From: Typha latifolia | Taxonomy: Eukaryota; Streptophyta; Magnoliopsida; Poales; Typhaceae | DNA length: 64,000 bases | Direction: 5' to 3' | Assembly (NCBI GenBank): GCA_019914945.1 | Contig: CM034101.1 | Location: forward strand, 16,751,188 to 16,815,187 | Shown here: positions 35,471 to 47,405 of the stretch, piece by piece | How positions within the stretch are numbered: the stretch's first letter is position 1 | Layout: each line of letters starts with the position of its first letter | Translations under genes and position numbers: made by a program | Notes under the pieces: model-generated | Told to the model about the DNA's origin: nothing | The model's input: only the letters and a program-made list of their open reading frames with translations | The model's database searches: none

Positions 35471-37101
35471 ACATGTGCTTTCTCTTGAAGACTCTTAACT
35501 TTGATCAGCAGATATTCTCCCAATATGTAGGAATCGTCGACTTAATGTTGAAGTTCTGACAGTGCTCTAGTGGGGCCTTCTGCTGTTATTTGAATCAGTG
35601 AATGAGGGAATACAAATCCGGTGTCCAGGAATGCAGTGAATCCATGAAGATCATTGAAGTCAGTTCTCTACATATTTTGTGCTTGTGAGAGGAGAAATAA
35701 ACCATCTCTGTTACACCATGTTTTTTTTTTGCTTTACTTTCACTGAATAGGATGAATGCTATACCACATATGGAAGTTATTTACATTTCACCAGTCAGGA
35801 GTTGATATCTTAATGATCTGTTCCCTTTCACTACAAACTCTTTCCTGATCACTGGTGGCCTGGATGCAGTTTATTTTCTTACTATTTGGTTGAATTGTCT
35901 CCTCAATAATGTCAATGCATAAACATAAGATTTTGCAGGTTTTATGTGCCAATGATTTCGTTGTGGTACTCCTTATTTATCATTATTTCTGCTGTAATCT
36001 TGCTCTAAAACATGATGCAGTGTCGGGAGTCACAGTTTTCGGTATTTGCTTATTGAGTTCTGCTACAAACTAAGAGCTCTAAATTCCTCCTACGAGAAGG
36101 CACACACAAGGAAAATGTTATAAATGAATTTGCTCTTGACTTTTGCACTCCGCTGTCATTTGTGATTCTGAAGATGATCCTATCTATTATCTATAATGTC
36201 AGATTCTTGGAAGATGTCGTTTTAAATTTTATCTTCTCATACTAACCTTGCGGCATGCCAAATAGTTAGAGATTGTTTTAAAAACAAGTGTTTGTCTCTC
36301 TTGGATGTCAAAATTTCACTATTGTTCAAGTATTACTGATCTGCTTTAAGGATAAATTTTATATGACATGTAACTATTTTCTAAAAGCCTTCTCTTCGGA
36401 AACTTATTGCTAACCTGATTTAAGGTTAAAGTTGATATGACATGTAACCATTTTCTTTGTTTTAGAGAAAGTAACCATTTTCTAGAGAAGCATGCAAACA
36501 AAACTATTGGGTTATCATTCATTAAAGAATCTCTACAAGACAATGAAGTATTATCCTTCCGCATGATCATTACTTAGCACATTGGAAATCGAGGAATGGT
36601 GCCCTTTTTTAAGTTCCCAATGTTGAGGCGGGGGTTCAAAACTCTATCACTGTCCACTCCAAGAATTGGCAAGGCTCCCCAGTAGAAGATTCCCAAGATG
36701 AATTTAACCATGATGGAAAGAAAAAGCATGAGCAGGCCATAAGTGTTGGGTAGATGCGTCATGGACATCAGAAGGCCAAGGAGGTTTATTTTTCCAGCCA
36801 GAAGACACCTTGAAACTTTGTGTAAAGCTATATTGGAAGGTGAGGCTTTAGCTTTGTTATTTGGTATTCAAGAGCTTTTACTAACTTTCTTCTAAGGTTT
36901 GCACCATCTACAGCGACTCTAAGATCATTTATCGTCTGGAGAATTGCTCATTATTAATTAAGTTCCCTGGAGAATCGCTAAGACTGATAGAATAAGTTCA
37001 GTACTAATGCAAAAGAGCTTATTCTATTATTAATTATTCTTGTATATATTTTTTTTTACTTTCAAAATTTTGATATATAATTAAAATACCCTTTATTTTC
37101 T

Positions 37102-37141
<40 letters not shown>

Positions 37142-37619
37142 ATGACTCTTGAGTCGCTTCCCTCACATAGTCATATGTTATCCATTGCCCGATCTGACAC
37201 TTTTTTATGTCTATGCGGCTAAGCCGATCTCTAAAACTTCTTCGCCCTGCACGATTCTCTAGGCTCCATCAGCCATCTCCAAGGTTTCCGCCCCTCGTTC
37301 CTAATCTGCGAGAAATAGTCTAGCTTCATCGCAATCTCAAAATTAACGGCTTCCTTCACTTGGATCCTGGAAATTATTCGGGATTTGTTTTCGTATTTAA
37401 AAATTCTTCTTGAACTTAGATCCCTAATCCTATCTGCGTGGTGTAGTTTTTGTCTGAGAAAAAGTCCAGCTTTTGGGGAATTAAGGTGGTTTTTCTTCTT
37501 CTTCTTCGGATTTGGAGTTTGGACTTGGATTCTGGTAATTTCCATCTTAATTTCCGAACTCTCTTGTAGATTTTCTTCACAAATTGGAAAGATTTTATCC
37601 TTCGACCTTTGGCCGCAGG
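35471..37619. other. Intergenic and probable HAD-gene leader
   Basis: No supported gene. A (CT)n run is at 37104-37138. From about 37200 the sequence looks like a transcribed leader; TTGGCCGCAG ending at 37618, two bases before the HAD start codon, could be the acceptor of a 5' UTR intron. A locally repeated atgacatgtaac motif (near 36363 and 36438) is too short to classify. Confidence 0.45.
37104..37138. repeat. (CT)n microsatellite
   Basis: About 17 uninterrupted CT units, roughly 480 bp upstream of the HAD coding region. Confidence 0.95.
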
Positions 37620-38594
37620 ATGATTGCTTCAACCAGCTTCGCTGCCGCTCACCACCTGCTTGGCGAAAAGCTTTGCCTGCATGGCGTCACCAATTTGATG
37701 GGCGAACTACCAGTTTCCTCTTTGAACCCAAGTACGGCGGCGGCCAAGAAGAGACGCACCAAGTTCCGCGCCATGTCTTATGACCTGGGTTATAAACTTC
37801 CGGACAGCCTTGGTTGGCTGATGACACCTCAAGACAAATCTAAAAAGCCACCCCTGCGCCGAGAACGGATGGGTGGTAAATGGTTTGGTGTGATCTTGGA
37901 GTGGAAGGGAGTCATTGTTGAAGACGACGATCCTGATTTGGAGCCGCAAGTGTGGTACGTGCTGTCTCGAGAAGAAGGGAAATCATATCCTCCATACTCT
38001 CTGCTGAAGAAAATTGATGGCATGAAGACTGACCAAGCCATTTCGGACGTTCTCTGTTGGTCACAAGACCCATTGGAGATTGAAAGGTTAGCGGCGCGCA
38101 AGGAAGCAATTTACCGTGTTCTCCATGGAGGGTACTACCGGATACGGCCGGGGACTATTGACTTCATGAACACCCTCTTAAGCTTCAGCATTCCGACGGT
38201 GGTCGTGTCTACACTCCCACGGCAAAGTCTGCAAGAAGCAATTGATGCTGTTGATCTGCAAGACTACTTTGATATGACAGTGGCAGCGGAGGATGTGTGC
38301 AGAGGGAAACCTGAGCCAGAGATGTTTGAGGTCGCAGCACAGAGACTTGGTATTGAACCAGATAGGTGTTTGGTATTTGGCAACTCGAGGTTGACAATTG
38401 AGGCTGCACGCAATGCTGGAATGAGGTGTGTTGGGATTGCAAGTAGGCTTCCAGTATATGAGCTTCAAGCTGCAGATCATGTAGTGAGGTGGCTTGATCA
38501 GCTTTCTGTTGTTGAATTGCAAACACTTGCTGGTGGTGACCCGATCGGCCGCAGGGCCAGAGCATCACATATGGAGATTGTGATCGAAGACTGA
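37620..38594 (+). CDS. PYRP2: Plastid HAD-superfamily protein, PyrP2-like
   Basis: Intronless CDS of 324 residues. It resembles Arabidopsis At4g11570 (PyrP2), reported to dephosphorylate the riboflavin-pathway intermediate 5-amino-6-(5-phosphoribitylamino)uracil in plastids. The N-terminus (MIASTSFAAAHHLL) looks like a transit peptide. The HAD fold runs from about residue 88: GVILEWKGVIVEDDDPDLE, the cap region, PTVVVSTLPR with the motif II hydroxyl residue, RGKPEPEMF with the motif III Lys, and LVFGNSRLTIEAA at motif IV. Motif I normally reads DxD; here it is Glu94-Trp-Lys96, and motif IV has Asn for the usual Asp. I recall similar changes in At4g11570, so they may be a family trait. The reading frame is open upstream without an ATG; the first ATG is used. 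Confidence 0.88.
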   Translation: MIASTSFAAAHHLLGEKLCLHGVTNLMGELPVSSLNPSTAAAKKRRTKFRAMSYDLGYKLPDSLGWLMTPQDKSKKPPLRRERMGGKWFGVILEWKGVIVEDDDPDLEPQVWYVLSREEGKSYPPYSLLKKIDGMKTDQAISDVLCWSQDPLEIERLAARKEAIYRVLHGGYYRIRPGTIDFMNTLLSFSIPTVVVSTLPRQSLQEAIDAVDLQDYFDMTVAAEDVCRGKPEPEMFEVAAQRLGIEPDRCLVFGNSRLTIEAARNAGMRCVGIASRLPVYELQAADHVVRWLDQLSVVELQTLAGGDPIGRRARASHMEIVIED

Positions 38595-39175
38595 TCCTGA
38601 CTTAATATGTATTATCAAGATTACTCCTTTGTGGACTTGTTTGTTTGCAAAGTCGTAAGTCTTAACACATCATTTGTATTTATAAAACTAGTGCTGTATT
38701 TTTCTGTTATGTTTATAACATCAGATTTGGCTCAACAGAATAATCTACTTGGAGTTAGCTCATGCATTGAAGGACTTGGGCATATTCCAGATTTCTCACA
38801 TTATATATGGTAGATACTTATCAAGATCATACACCATTGAAAAGGAACTGGAGCAACATGAACTTTTCCCTTGCTTGAATTACTTAAAAGAACTGAGGGT
38901 TATAGTCCAATATTACTTGCATGCTATTATTTTGTTTGCAAGAGCATTAATAGTTCCTGAGAGTTTTGTTGATTTGGTTTTCAAGCGCATTAATAGTTCC
39001 CAAGAGTTTTGTACTGCATTGAAATTGTTTCTGGAAGTTTCTTCGGTTGCTTTTTCATAGCTACATGAAACTCCTCTAGCTTAATTACTTCCATAAAGGT
39101 TCAGTTTGATTAAAAGACTATATAAATCTCTACTGCATCAATGTTTCCCTCCTGCCTCTTCTCTCTCATGCTGGA
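38595..39175. other. Intergenic: HAD 3' flank and C2-gene promoter
   Basis: AT-rich. An ORF of about 100 codons at 38749-39060 has no recognisable domain and unconvincing composition. No other feature. Confidence 0.5.
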
Positions 39176-41385
39176 ATGAAAGGTGGAGTTTTAGAAGTTC
39201 TTCTGGTCAGTGCTGAAGGCCTCAAGAATGCTCATTTGCTCGGTGTCTCTCACTCTCCCTTTCCCCATTCCCCTCCCCTCTCCCTCTATCTCTCTCTCTC
39301 TCTCTCTTGCTATCTCAATACTAGTTCTTACTAAAAACACCTGATCAATGTGAATTTTTGAAGAATCTTTTACCTATTTATGTTCAATCATTTATGATTC
39401 TCCTCTGTCAATTGGTGAATGCAGGATCATCAAGTCATTATGTGATCATCCAATGTGGCAATCAGACAATTACAAGCAAAATCACAACAGGTATATAGTT
39501 CTCTCTTGTAATTATCAGTACGTCCACATTAATGGCTCACTAGTTTGATGTGTCTATCAATTCCTATAATGTATTATGCGTAATCCCTATATAAGAGACA
39601 TCATGTTTTATTTCTTAATTGTGCCCTACATAGCAAGTGCAAGCAAAATTTATTGTCTCATTTTATCTGCTTAAATATTTTGCTACTGTCGGGGCAGGAA
39701 AAGATAGGAAAGTTTGGTGGAATGAGAAGTTCAGATTTACGCTATCATCTTCAGAATGCAAAGATTTGAACAAGCTCAAGCTGAAAATCATTGAAAAGGA
39801 TAATTTCTTGGAGGATTGCTGTGTTGGGGAAACCACGTAATATCGATAAGCATTAGAAATATATTGTTTCAATTCATTTATAGTTAGCATTATCAATATT
39901 TGTCCTTATAACATGTAAGCAAATCAAGAATATTGGAAGATGCTTAAAACAATACTTACTGGTCATTATCATTTATATACGATACCAGTCGTGTTGAAAT
40001 ATATAAATCTTCTTTCCTCTACAACAATTTGAGCTTAGTAATTAATAATCACTATATACTGCATTTGTGATGTTTTCTTTTGGAGCAGCTTTTTGTTTTG
40101 AGTTAGAATGTATTATTACTCATCTGTTGTGGTTTGAGTTTAACTCTTAACTGTTAGTGGTGATATTTTGTGATGTTTTCTGCTAGATCTTGGCACTAGC
40201 TTGTAGGGCGGTTATGTTGGTTCTTTTTGGGGAGTTGCTTAACCCTGGACTGTTTGTGAAGGTGGGTTCTATGAAGTGTTGATAAGGGGTTTATGCGGTT
40301 TGTGACTGTGTTAACTATGGATTGTTAGGTCCAAATTGATGCATGTTAGCTGATGTTTAAAGTTTCAATGAAACTGGGCAATTCTGCCTTTTGTCAAAAA
40401 AAAAACTATATACTGCATAATTAATCTAGATATTTTACCAACTCTTATAGTTATGTTAAATTCTATACCAGCATGATACACGTTTAAGTCATAACTCATA
40501 ACTAACTCTGATGAGAAGAACAAGTATAAGTATCAATGACACAGAAGGTATCAGTTAATACATAAATAGTATATCAATTAGCTGACAGTCCTTTTAAGCA
40601 AGTTCGACAGTCACTAAACAATTTATTGTTAGCACGTGATCACTCACTCGTAAAAAATTATGCAGAGTTCATTTGACAGGAGTCCTTATGGAGGGAAACC
40701 AGATGGGTTTCCTAGACCTGAAGCCAGCTCCATACAATGTAGTGCTCTATGATGGCACATACGAGGGAGAGCTCAAACTCGGTCTTAAGTTCATCTCAAA
40801 TGTAAGTACATTCATATACATCTCATGCAGGTGGAAATTAAATCAAAGTAATCTTTTTCAAGTTGAAGGCACTTTTTGATGGATGTTTGAGATGAAATAC
40901 TTTCACAAATTAGACTACTGAAATTAGGAATCCAGCTGATAAAGATTAGGTTTTTTCAGTCACAGAAATGAAAGTAAGATCAAGGTTAAAAAGTTGTATA
41001 TATTTCTTCTAATAAAATCAGAGGGTCTCTAAATCAAGTCAAAAATTGCTGCAATTCTGAAATGTTGATGATAAGACTCTTTTTTGCAATTAAAGAACAT
41101 TGAACAAATTAGAGACTTTTATTTACACTCTCAGAACCTCATATTTGTCCTGGTCACTGTATCCTGTTATTCATAAATACGGCTGAATGCTAATGGTGTT
41201 GAATTCTCTTTGTCCAGGTTGATTTCGAGCAGCGAAGAGAGAGAGAAGGCTGCAGTGTAACTCAAAAGCAACCACAATCCATATTTAGAGCTTTCCTTGG
41301 CATGACTCTACCGCGAATACCATGGCCGAGATTCTTCTTCTTCCAGAGCCGCTCGGTCGACCGAGAAAGTAGGAAAGATCAATAA
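39176..41385 (+). CDS. Small single-C2-domain protein
   Basis: Exons 39176-39242, 39425-39490, 39698-39836, 40666-40801 and 41218-41385 join in frame to 191 residues. One C2 domain fills residues 1 to about 130: GGVLEVLLVSAEGLKNAH, SHYVIIQCGNQTITSK, WWNEKFRFTL, KLKIIEKDNFLEDCCVGE and YEGELKLGLKF. It resembles small plant C2 proteins such as elicitor-responsive protein and At1g63220 (from memory, about 147 residues). The first loop is LLGGSSSHY and lacks the Asp ligands usual in Ca-binding C2 domains, so calcium binding is doubtful. The last 55 residues form a basic, aromatic tail with RIPWPRFFFFQSR. Intron 3 holds a retroelement insertion (40065-40404) that leaves both splice sites intact. 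Confidence 0.85.
39286..39308. repeat. (CT)n microsatellite in C2-gene intron 1
   Basis: Short CT run within the first intron of the C2 gene. Confidence 0.85.
40065..40404 (+). mobile_element. Non-LTR retroelement tail (LINE or SINE) with perfect TSD
   Basis: A 340-bp insertion flanked by the identical 14-mer ACTATATACTGCAT at 40051-40064 and 40405-40418. It ends in a short poly-A (about 40396-40404) preceded by aatgaaactgggcaattctg, which resembles the end of plant L1-type LINEs, with a small hairpin (GGGCA...TGCC). It carries no coding sequence, so it is a 5'-truncated LINE or a SINE. It sits in intron 3 of the C2 gene in the sense direction. Confidence 0.85.
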
Positions 41386-41853
41386 TTTTAATAGCTATTC
41401 GTGAATTATTGCCTCAGTGAAATTTTTATGGAGTTAGAAGTGTTAATTCTGGTTGGGGAATTGAACTTGTTGAAGCAATCAGTAACATACATGGACTATT
41501 TTGAACAAATATTCCGTTATTGAATATATAATACACGGATTAATCTGTTAATTTCTTTTGAACAAATCTACCATACTGCTTTTCAAGTTCTTGGTTGTTG
41601 GAATAAGATACGCGCATCCATATTCTCACTTAAAATTTTTTGTTTCTCTACGTCAAGTGTGACATTTAAAACAGTCAGAACAAGTAGTTTGTCTGGAAGA
41701 ATGTGACACGAGGCAATGATTGGAATGTCGGGATTAGCACAGCTAAGATGGTCCAAAATAATTTCGCACATAGGATTAATTTTTTACATTTTGGAGGCGA
41801 AAAGTTCCTCTACTTAGGAATGTAGTAATTATCATTTATAGTAGGGTTAAGAG

Positions 41854-41888
<35 letters not shown>

Positions 41889-42712
41889 TTAAGTTATATA
41901 TTAGTAAATATATCAATGGTAAGTATCTGTACTTAATTATCTTTCCTCTATTGCTAGTTCATATTGGGTGGTCCCGCCTTCCCTTCCGCACTAACACTAA
42001 CGTATCTATCAAAGCTGGCGTTTTCTTCTCTCTCTCTCCTTCGTGTAACCGCAACCTTCACCCTCCTTCCTAACACCCCTCTAAAATTTACCCAGTAATA
42101 ATTCCAAAATCATAACGTAAATAAAAAACATATTAGTAAAAAAAAGGGATTATGATAGATATGATTAGACCTTAGTTATAGGAGATATTATTACATATTA
42201 GATAATTTAAATTTGATTCTTTATCTTTACAAGAGATAGACTTTAAGTCTTTAATTTATATTTAATTATCTATCTCTATCTGTTAGCAAATTTTAGTTTA
42301 AATTAATCTTAAATTAATAAAAGGATATCAATACATTACTGTAAATTGAGATACATATTTCTTTTATTTAATAAATTATTAAGATAATGTAATTATAAAA
42401 AATAATAATTTGCAGCATAATATATTTTAAAAATAAATATTTATCTTTAAACAGGTAATATCTTTTAATTTTTTTTATATTCCTAATACGCCTTTGAGAA
42501 TCTTAACCGATAGATTGATGAACACATACTCTCCTCCTACGGCACGGAAGAAGAGCTCATAAAAGTATAAAACCATCTCAATCCCATCCACTCCTCCTCC
42601 TCCTCCTCATCGAGCTACCAGCCTTTCTTCATCTTCTTCGTACTCGTGTTCAGACTCCTTATTACTAAAAATCCAATTCCGATTGCTTCGGGTTATTCCA
42701 ATCCGGTCCCCA
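41386..42712. other. Intergenic: C2 3' flank and PAE promoter
   Basis: Very AT-rich, with a (TA)n run at 41856-41885 and no coding potential. The last 200 bp, with CTCCTCCTC runs near 42590-42608, look like the PAE leader. Confidence 0.55.
41856..41885. repeat. (TA)n microsatellite
   Basis: About 15 TA units in AT-rich intergenic DNA. Confidence 0.9.
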
Positions 42713-45700
42713 ATGGCGATACCCAAATCCGCGGTGGTGTGGACAATAGTGGTTTCCATGGTTCTGGTAACAATGGCGAGGAGGATCCATTCATCCTTAT
42801 CAGTGGGAATGTCGCTGATCCCTAATGCTACATCTCTCGGAGCAGGTGACTCCAACTTGATATGATACCATAGAGTATTTTCCCGACAGAATCTAATGTT
42901 AAATTATGTTGTAGTTTGTTTGGATGGGAGCCCACCTGCATACCACCTCCACCGTGGCGTCGGCGCCGGCGCTCGCAATTGGCTGCTGCAATTCGAGGTG
43001 AGGAATCGATGGTGCACCGTCCGATCTTGATCGGAGGGAGCCGGCCGGGGGTCGATACGGGCCGTCTGATGTGGTGGCTCTCGATGATGCAGGGAGGTGG
43101 GTGGTGCAACGACGTGGCGTCGTGCTTGGAGCGGTCGACGACGAGGAGGGGATCCACGCGCTACATGAACAAGTTCGAGGTGTTCTCCGGGATACTTAGC
43201 GATGACCCTGCGATGAACCCAGGTGCGATTTTGGACCGTTGGATCAATTTAGATGGATTAAAAATAAAAGATCAGGGGTAGAAACGAAACAAATTTTTTT
43301 TTTTTTTGAATGGTTGGCTATATTAGGCTGGCCTATCCTCCCGCGGGATAACGGCCTCCTCCAAAACGAGGTTACATAAATCTATGGGGAGAGGGTCCGT
43401 CGGCCCCAGCCGAACCGCCCCCGGACTCCGCTTACCATATTTGGCCGCGCCCAGTCGGCCACTTTATTCGCCTCTCGCCTTACATGACTCAAGTGACAAC
43501 TTACAAAAGAGCTAAGTAATGCGATGCACCGAGTAAACAAAACATTTTTTTATTAAAAAGGAGTGGTAATTAACGTCCCTCCCTATGAGAGATTGCCTGC
43601 ACAACATAATGTAGGAACTTGATGCATCCGGACACTATATATCGTGTTTGCCCAGCAACGTAGACCGTTACATTTGTTGTCCTAGAGTACTCTGTCATGC
43701 TAACATGTCTATCTAGTGAGTCACGTTTTATTGATAAATTACTAAAAACTTTGCTTCTATGATTAGATTTTTATGACTGGAATCGTGTGAAGCTTCGGTA
43801 TTGCGATGGTGCCTCCTTTGCTGGTGACTCGGTTTACAGTCGCGGAGTAAGGCTAATCATCTTTCATTTTAAAGTTTATTTTGTATTTAAACTTATGGAA
43901 AACTACTATTTCTCTGCTTGCTATTGTGGAGTAACCAAAGTCCACAGTAGAAGAAGCTAATTCATTTGAACAATTCGAGACAAGTAACAATGTTTATTTT
44001 AGAGAAATTAGTTTTCCTATATAAAAGTAGATAATCAGAGATTACTTGTTCATATAATTTTTTTTTTAACTTCTGATTTATGGGGGATTTTCTTTTGTTT
44101 GATCGGAAGGATACTCTTCTTTACTTCAGAGGGAAAAGAATTTGGGATGCTATCATTAGTGATCTTCTACCAAAAGGGCTAATACAAGCTGAAAAGGTAA
44201 CATTCAAACCTCCACATCTACTCAAGAGCTTGATCTTGCAATGTTTCTGTAAACAATCAAACATTAACTACCCATTTTACTTACAGGTGTTGCTTTCTGG
44301 CTGTTCTGCTGGAGGTCTGGCTACCTTTCTTCACTGTGATGATCTTGCAAATCATCTTCCTAATATGACAACTGTAAAGTGCATGAGTGATGCAGGATTT
44401 TTCCTCGATATGTAGGTCACTTGCAACTGGATTCATACCTTAAAATCTAATACTAAGGGAGATCATACTCAAATATTTATAACTATCTATCTGGCAGGAA
44501 TGATATAACCGGAAAGAACAGTATAAGATCCTTTTTTAGCAGCGTAGTCAATCTGCAGGTTAGCTTTCTGGTGATATCTTCTTTATGCAGCTGATCATTT
44601 ACGACAGCCCTGAAATTAATATTTGCCATTCATGTTTGTCTAACAAAGATTTGTGCTGTAGGTGGTGCAAAAAGTTCTGAACATAGATTGTTTAACTTCG
44701 CACGATAATCCTTATCAGGTATATGACTTTTCTTGTTTTCTTACTAATAGATTAAATACTAAATAGATTCTAATTTCAAGTTGTATTTTGTTTGCAGTGT
44801 TTCTTTCCACAGTATGCATTAGCATACATCAAAACACCTTATTTTATCTTAAATTCAGCGTATGATGTATACCAGGTAAGTGATATTTGGCTGAAACTCT
44901 CAATGCAGAAGAGTAGACATTTTGTTGTTGATGTTTAGTTTATGGCTGAAATTGGGCTTAATTTCGTATATGCTCTTGCATGAAGGCTTCTATGTTTGTT
45001 GACTGAGTTTCTGTTGGTGGACAGTTTTCTCATATATTTGTGCCACCTTCAGCTGATCCAAGTGGACATTGGAGCCGTTGTAAGAAGAATCCTGAATCAT
45101 GTAGGCCAGACCAAATAATGATTCTCCAAGGTTATTCCTTGAGTCTACTATAGCTATTCTACCTTACAAGACCAAAATTGTGCACAGTTACTTGAACAGA
45201 AATTTTTTGCAGGTCTTAGAACTGAAATGCTCACAGCATTGAGGCCTTTCGATCGTTCAAAGAGTGGTGGTATGTTTATAAACTCTTGCTTTGCTCATTG
45301 CCAAAGTGAATTACAAGATGCATGGTTTGCTCCCAGTTCCCCCAGATTAAATAATAAGGTATCATTCTTTAGACAAATTTTACTCGTAGATTTATAATAG
45401 TGAGAATTTCTTGGTATATTCTTGTGAAAGATGTTAATTGATCATATGAAGAATTGAAGATGTATGAACATGCTGGGTTTTTAGACTATTGCAGAGGCTG
45501 TAGGTGATTGGTACTTCGAAAGAGAGGTGGTCAAGGAAGCCGACTGCGCATATCCTTGTGACTCTACTTGTCATAACCTAATACCTTCAAATAGGGTATG
45601 TCAGAAATACTTATAAACTTTAATACCTTACTGCAAGAGGTATATCTAAACAATATAACTTCTAAAAGTTTATTTAAAAAAATGAAGCTAACTGGTGACT

Positions 45701-46417
45701 TTATACCATTTTCTGATAGGTCTTGAATTAAGCATCAAAGAACAAATATTTCTGCAGCTGCAAAGATATCGCTGATTCTTCAGATTTAAAGAAGAGCCAT
45801 TATAATGATAGTTGATTACTTGATTTACCTATCTGAGAATAAATTGAAAGATACTTCTAGGTGCATTTCTCTTTCTCTACCTAACAGTTTCTTTAGGTCT
45901 TGATAAAGTTACAGTTAAGATTTTTGTGCAAAATTAGGTTGTTTTTCCATATTGAACCTTTTAAGTGTTTAATGGTGTGCATTAAGACAATAGCTTAGCT
46001 TATTTTTTAAATGCTACATTTTGCAGATATAGATCAAGTAAGCGAAAAAGGACCCTCTGTAATTCATTGCATGGTGGAAATTACTGATTCCTTTTTCTTT
46101 ATCTAGATTATATCTAGTGAATAAAAGTGTGATATATGCAGAAACACACTGTTCAACTGTAGTTCCTTCTCATTACGGTTCACTTATGCAGGCACAATCA
46201 CTTTTTGCAAGTCTAGTTATTACTCGACAACAGAATCACCCTTGTATTGCTGAAGAATTTGTTTCAATAAGAATGTTTTCTATCCTCATTGAATTAGGTT
46301 TGTGCTTTGTTCTTCCAGGTTGATGGATATCATGCTCCTCTACATGGCTTTGCACAAGTATCACTTACTGCCCTACTGGTGATTATGTACCTGTTACAGC
46401 CTCCCTCATTCATTTGA
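42713..46417 (+). CDS. PAE: Pectin acetylesterase (CE13 family)
   Basis: Removes acetyl groups from pectin galacturonans in the cell wall. Thirteen exons join in frame: 42713-42845, 42915-42997, 43093-43222, 43767-43846, 44110-44196, 44287-44411, 44498-44558, 44662-44718, 44798-44875, 45025-45130, 45213-45358, 45485-45595 and 46319-46417, giving 431 residues. A hydrophobic N-terminal segment ([15 protein letters not shown]) is a signal peptide or anchor. Family motifs: [46 protein letters not shown] with the nucleophile Ser178, NSAYDVYQ with Asp275, and [10 protein letters not shown] carrying the candidate catalytic His (404 or 408). Many Cys residues fit the secreted, disulphide-rich family. 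The last 15 residues are hydrophobic ([15 protein letters not shown]). Intron 3 contains an antisense LINE fragment; intron 12 is 723 bp. Confidence 0.93.
43294..43541 (-). mobile_element. 5'-truncated LINE fragment (RNase H end), antisense in PAE intron 3
   Basis: Read on the minus strand, 43430-43530 codes for [24 protein letters not shown] sequence followed by ADW: the HxxREAN..AD motif of the RNase H domain near the end of plant LINE ORF2. A stop and GC-rich 3' sequence follow, then a tail of about 14 A (T run at 43294-43307 on the plus strand). GC content is far above the surrounding intron. AAACAAA on both sides (near 43287 and 43535) may be a weak target-site duplication. Confidence 0.8.
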
Positions 46418-47405
46418 ATTTACTGAAACAAATAACCAATGGAAGCTCAGCTGCAAGAATTCTGAGTTAGTGATTATTAGTTAATATTCTTTTACCATAT
46501 CTAAACACAAAATTGTAAAGATACTCTTGAGTATATTGGCTCTAGAAAGAAGCAGATATGGTGTTGATTAATTAATTGAGCTGCAGAAGTTAAACTATCA
46601 TTTGGCATGATGTATAGCAAGTGGATATTGACATGAAACAATGAGTTGTAGAGCAAGTGGATGTCTGAATATTAAGTTGTAGAGCTAGATTAGGCCTGCA
46701 TTAATGAACTTTGGCAGCTTTAATTTAGGGAAATCCACATGCTAATCTAGGAAGCTATGACCATTAAGTGCCCAAAATGTTTTTAACATAACTCACGTGA
46801 TTTCATATCTAACCTTTTGTACATGGGGCGACATCTTTCCACGCAAATATGTCTCAACTTTACTGTTTTTAATCATATCAGAGATCAATAAAGGCGAATG
46901 TGGAGTCTTTTGAATAAAAACTCAATTTTTGATGAAACAATGACTTGTAGATCAAGTGGAACTCAGCACATTTTAAACAAAAACTCAAAAATTTCTTTTA
47001 ATCGCCCCATCTCTACTAATAGAGATCCATGAATAAGTTAAGAAAGTATGCAAAAAGCAGATGAAACTATCAATCACGAAAAACAAAACTGTAAGTGATC
47101 ATGGGATTTGCATCACCACTTTGATTCCTTTGGACATACATTTACCGAGCAGTAAAAGTCCTATCAGCTGAACTTTTTATTATTGAAGCAATATTGTGTA
47201 ACATACATAACTGGACATTACAGAAGACCAACTAGATATAAATTACAATTAGGAGGAAGAGTGAGACACCCCTAACTGGTAAGAGCTCAGAGAAATCGAT
47301 GAGCGCATGAAGTTCAATAGTGCTCAGCACAAAAGCACTGGAGTCGTCACCAGAGAGATTTAAAGAGCTCCGGATTCCACGATCAGTATATGGTAGCTAA
47401 GAAAA
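46418..47405. other. Convergent 3' region between PAE and the bHLH gene
   Basis: AT-rich 3' flanks. A phrase like gcaagtggatat or gtagagcaagtggatg recurs near 46618, 46650 and 46950, but it is too short and irregular to name. No gene seen. Confidence 0.5.

Noticed and set aside
36574..36768. 64-codon minus-strand frame with a hydrophobic segment
   Set aside because: No splice-linked partners and no family match; likely chance.
38749..39060. 103-codon frame between the HAD and C2 genes
   Set aside because: No recognisable motif, AT-rich composition and no promoter; likely chance.
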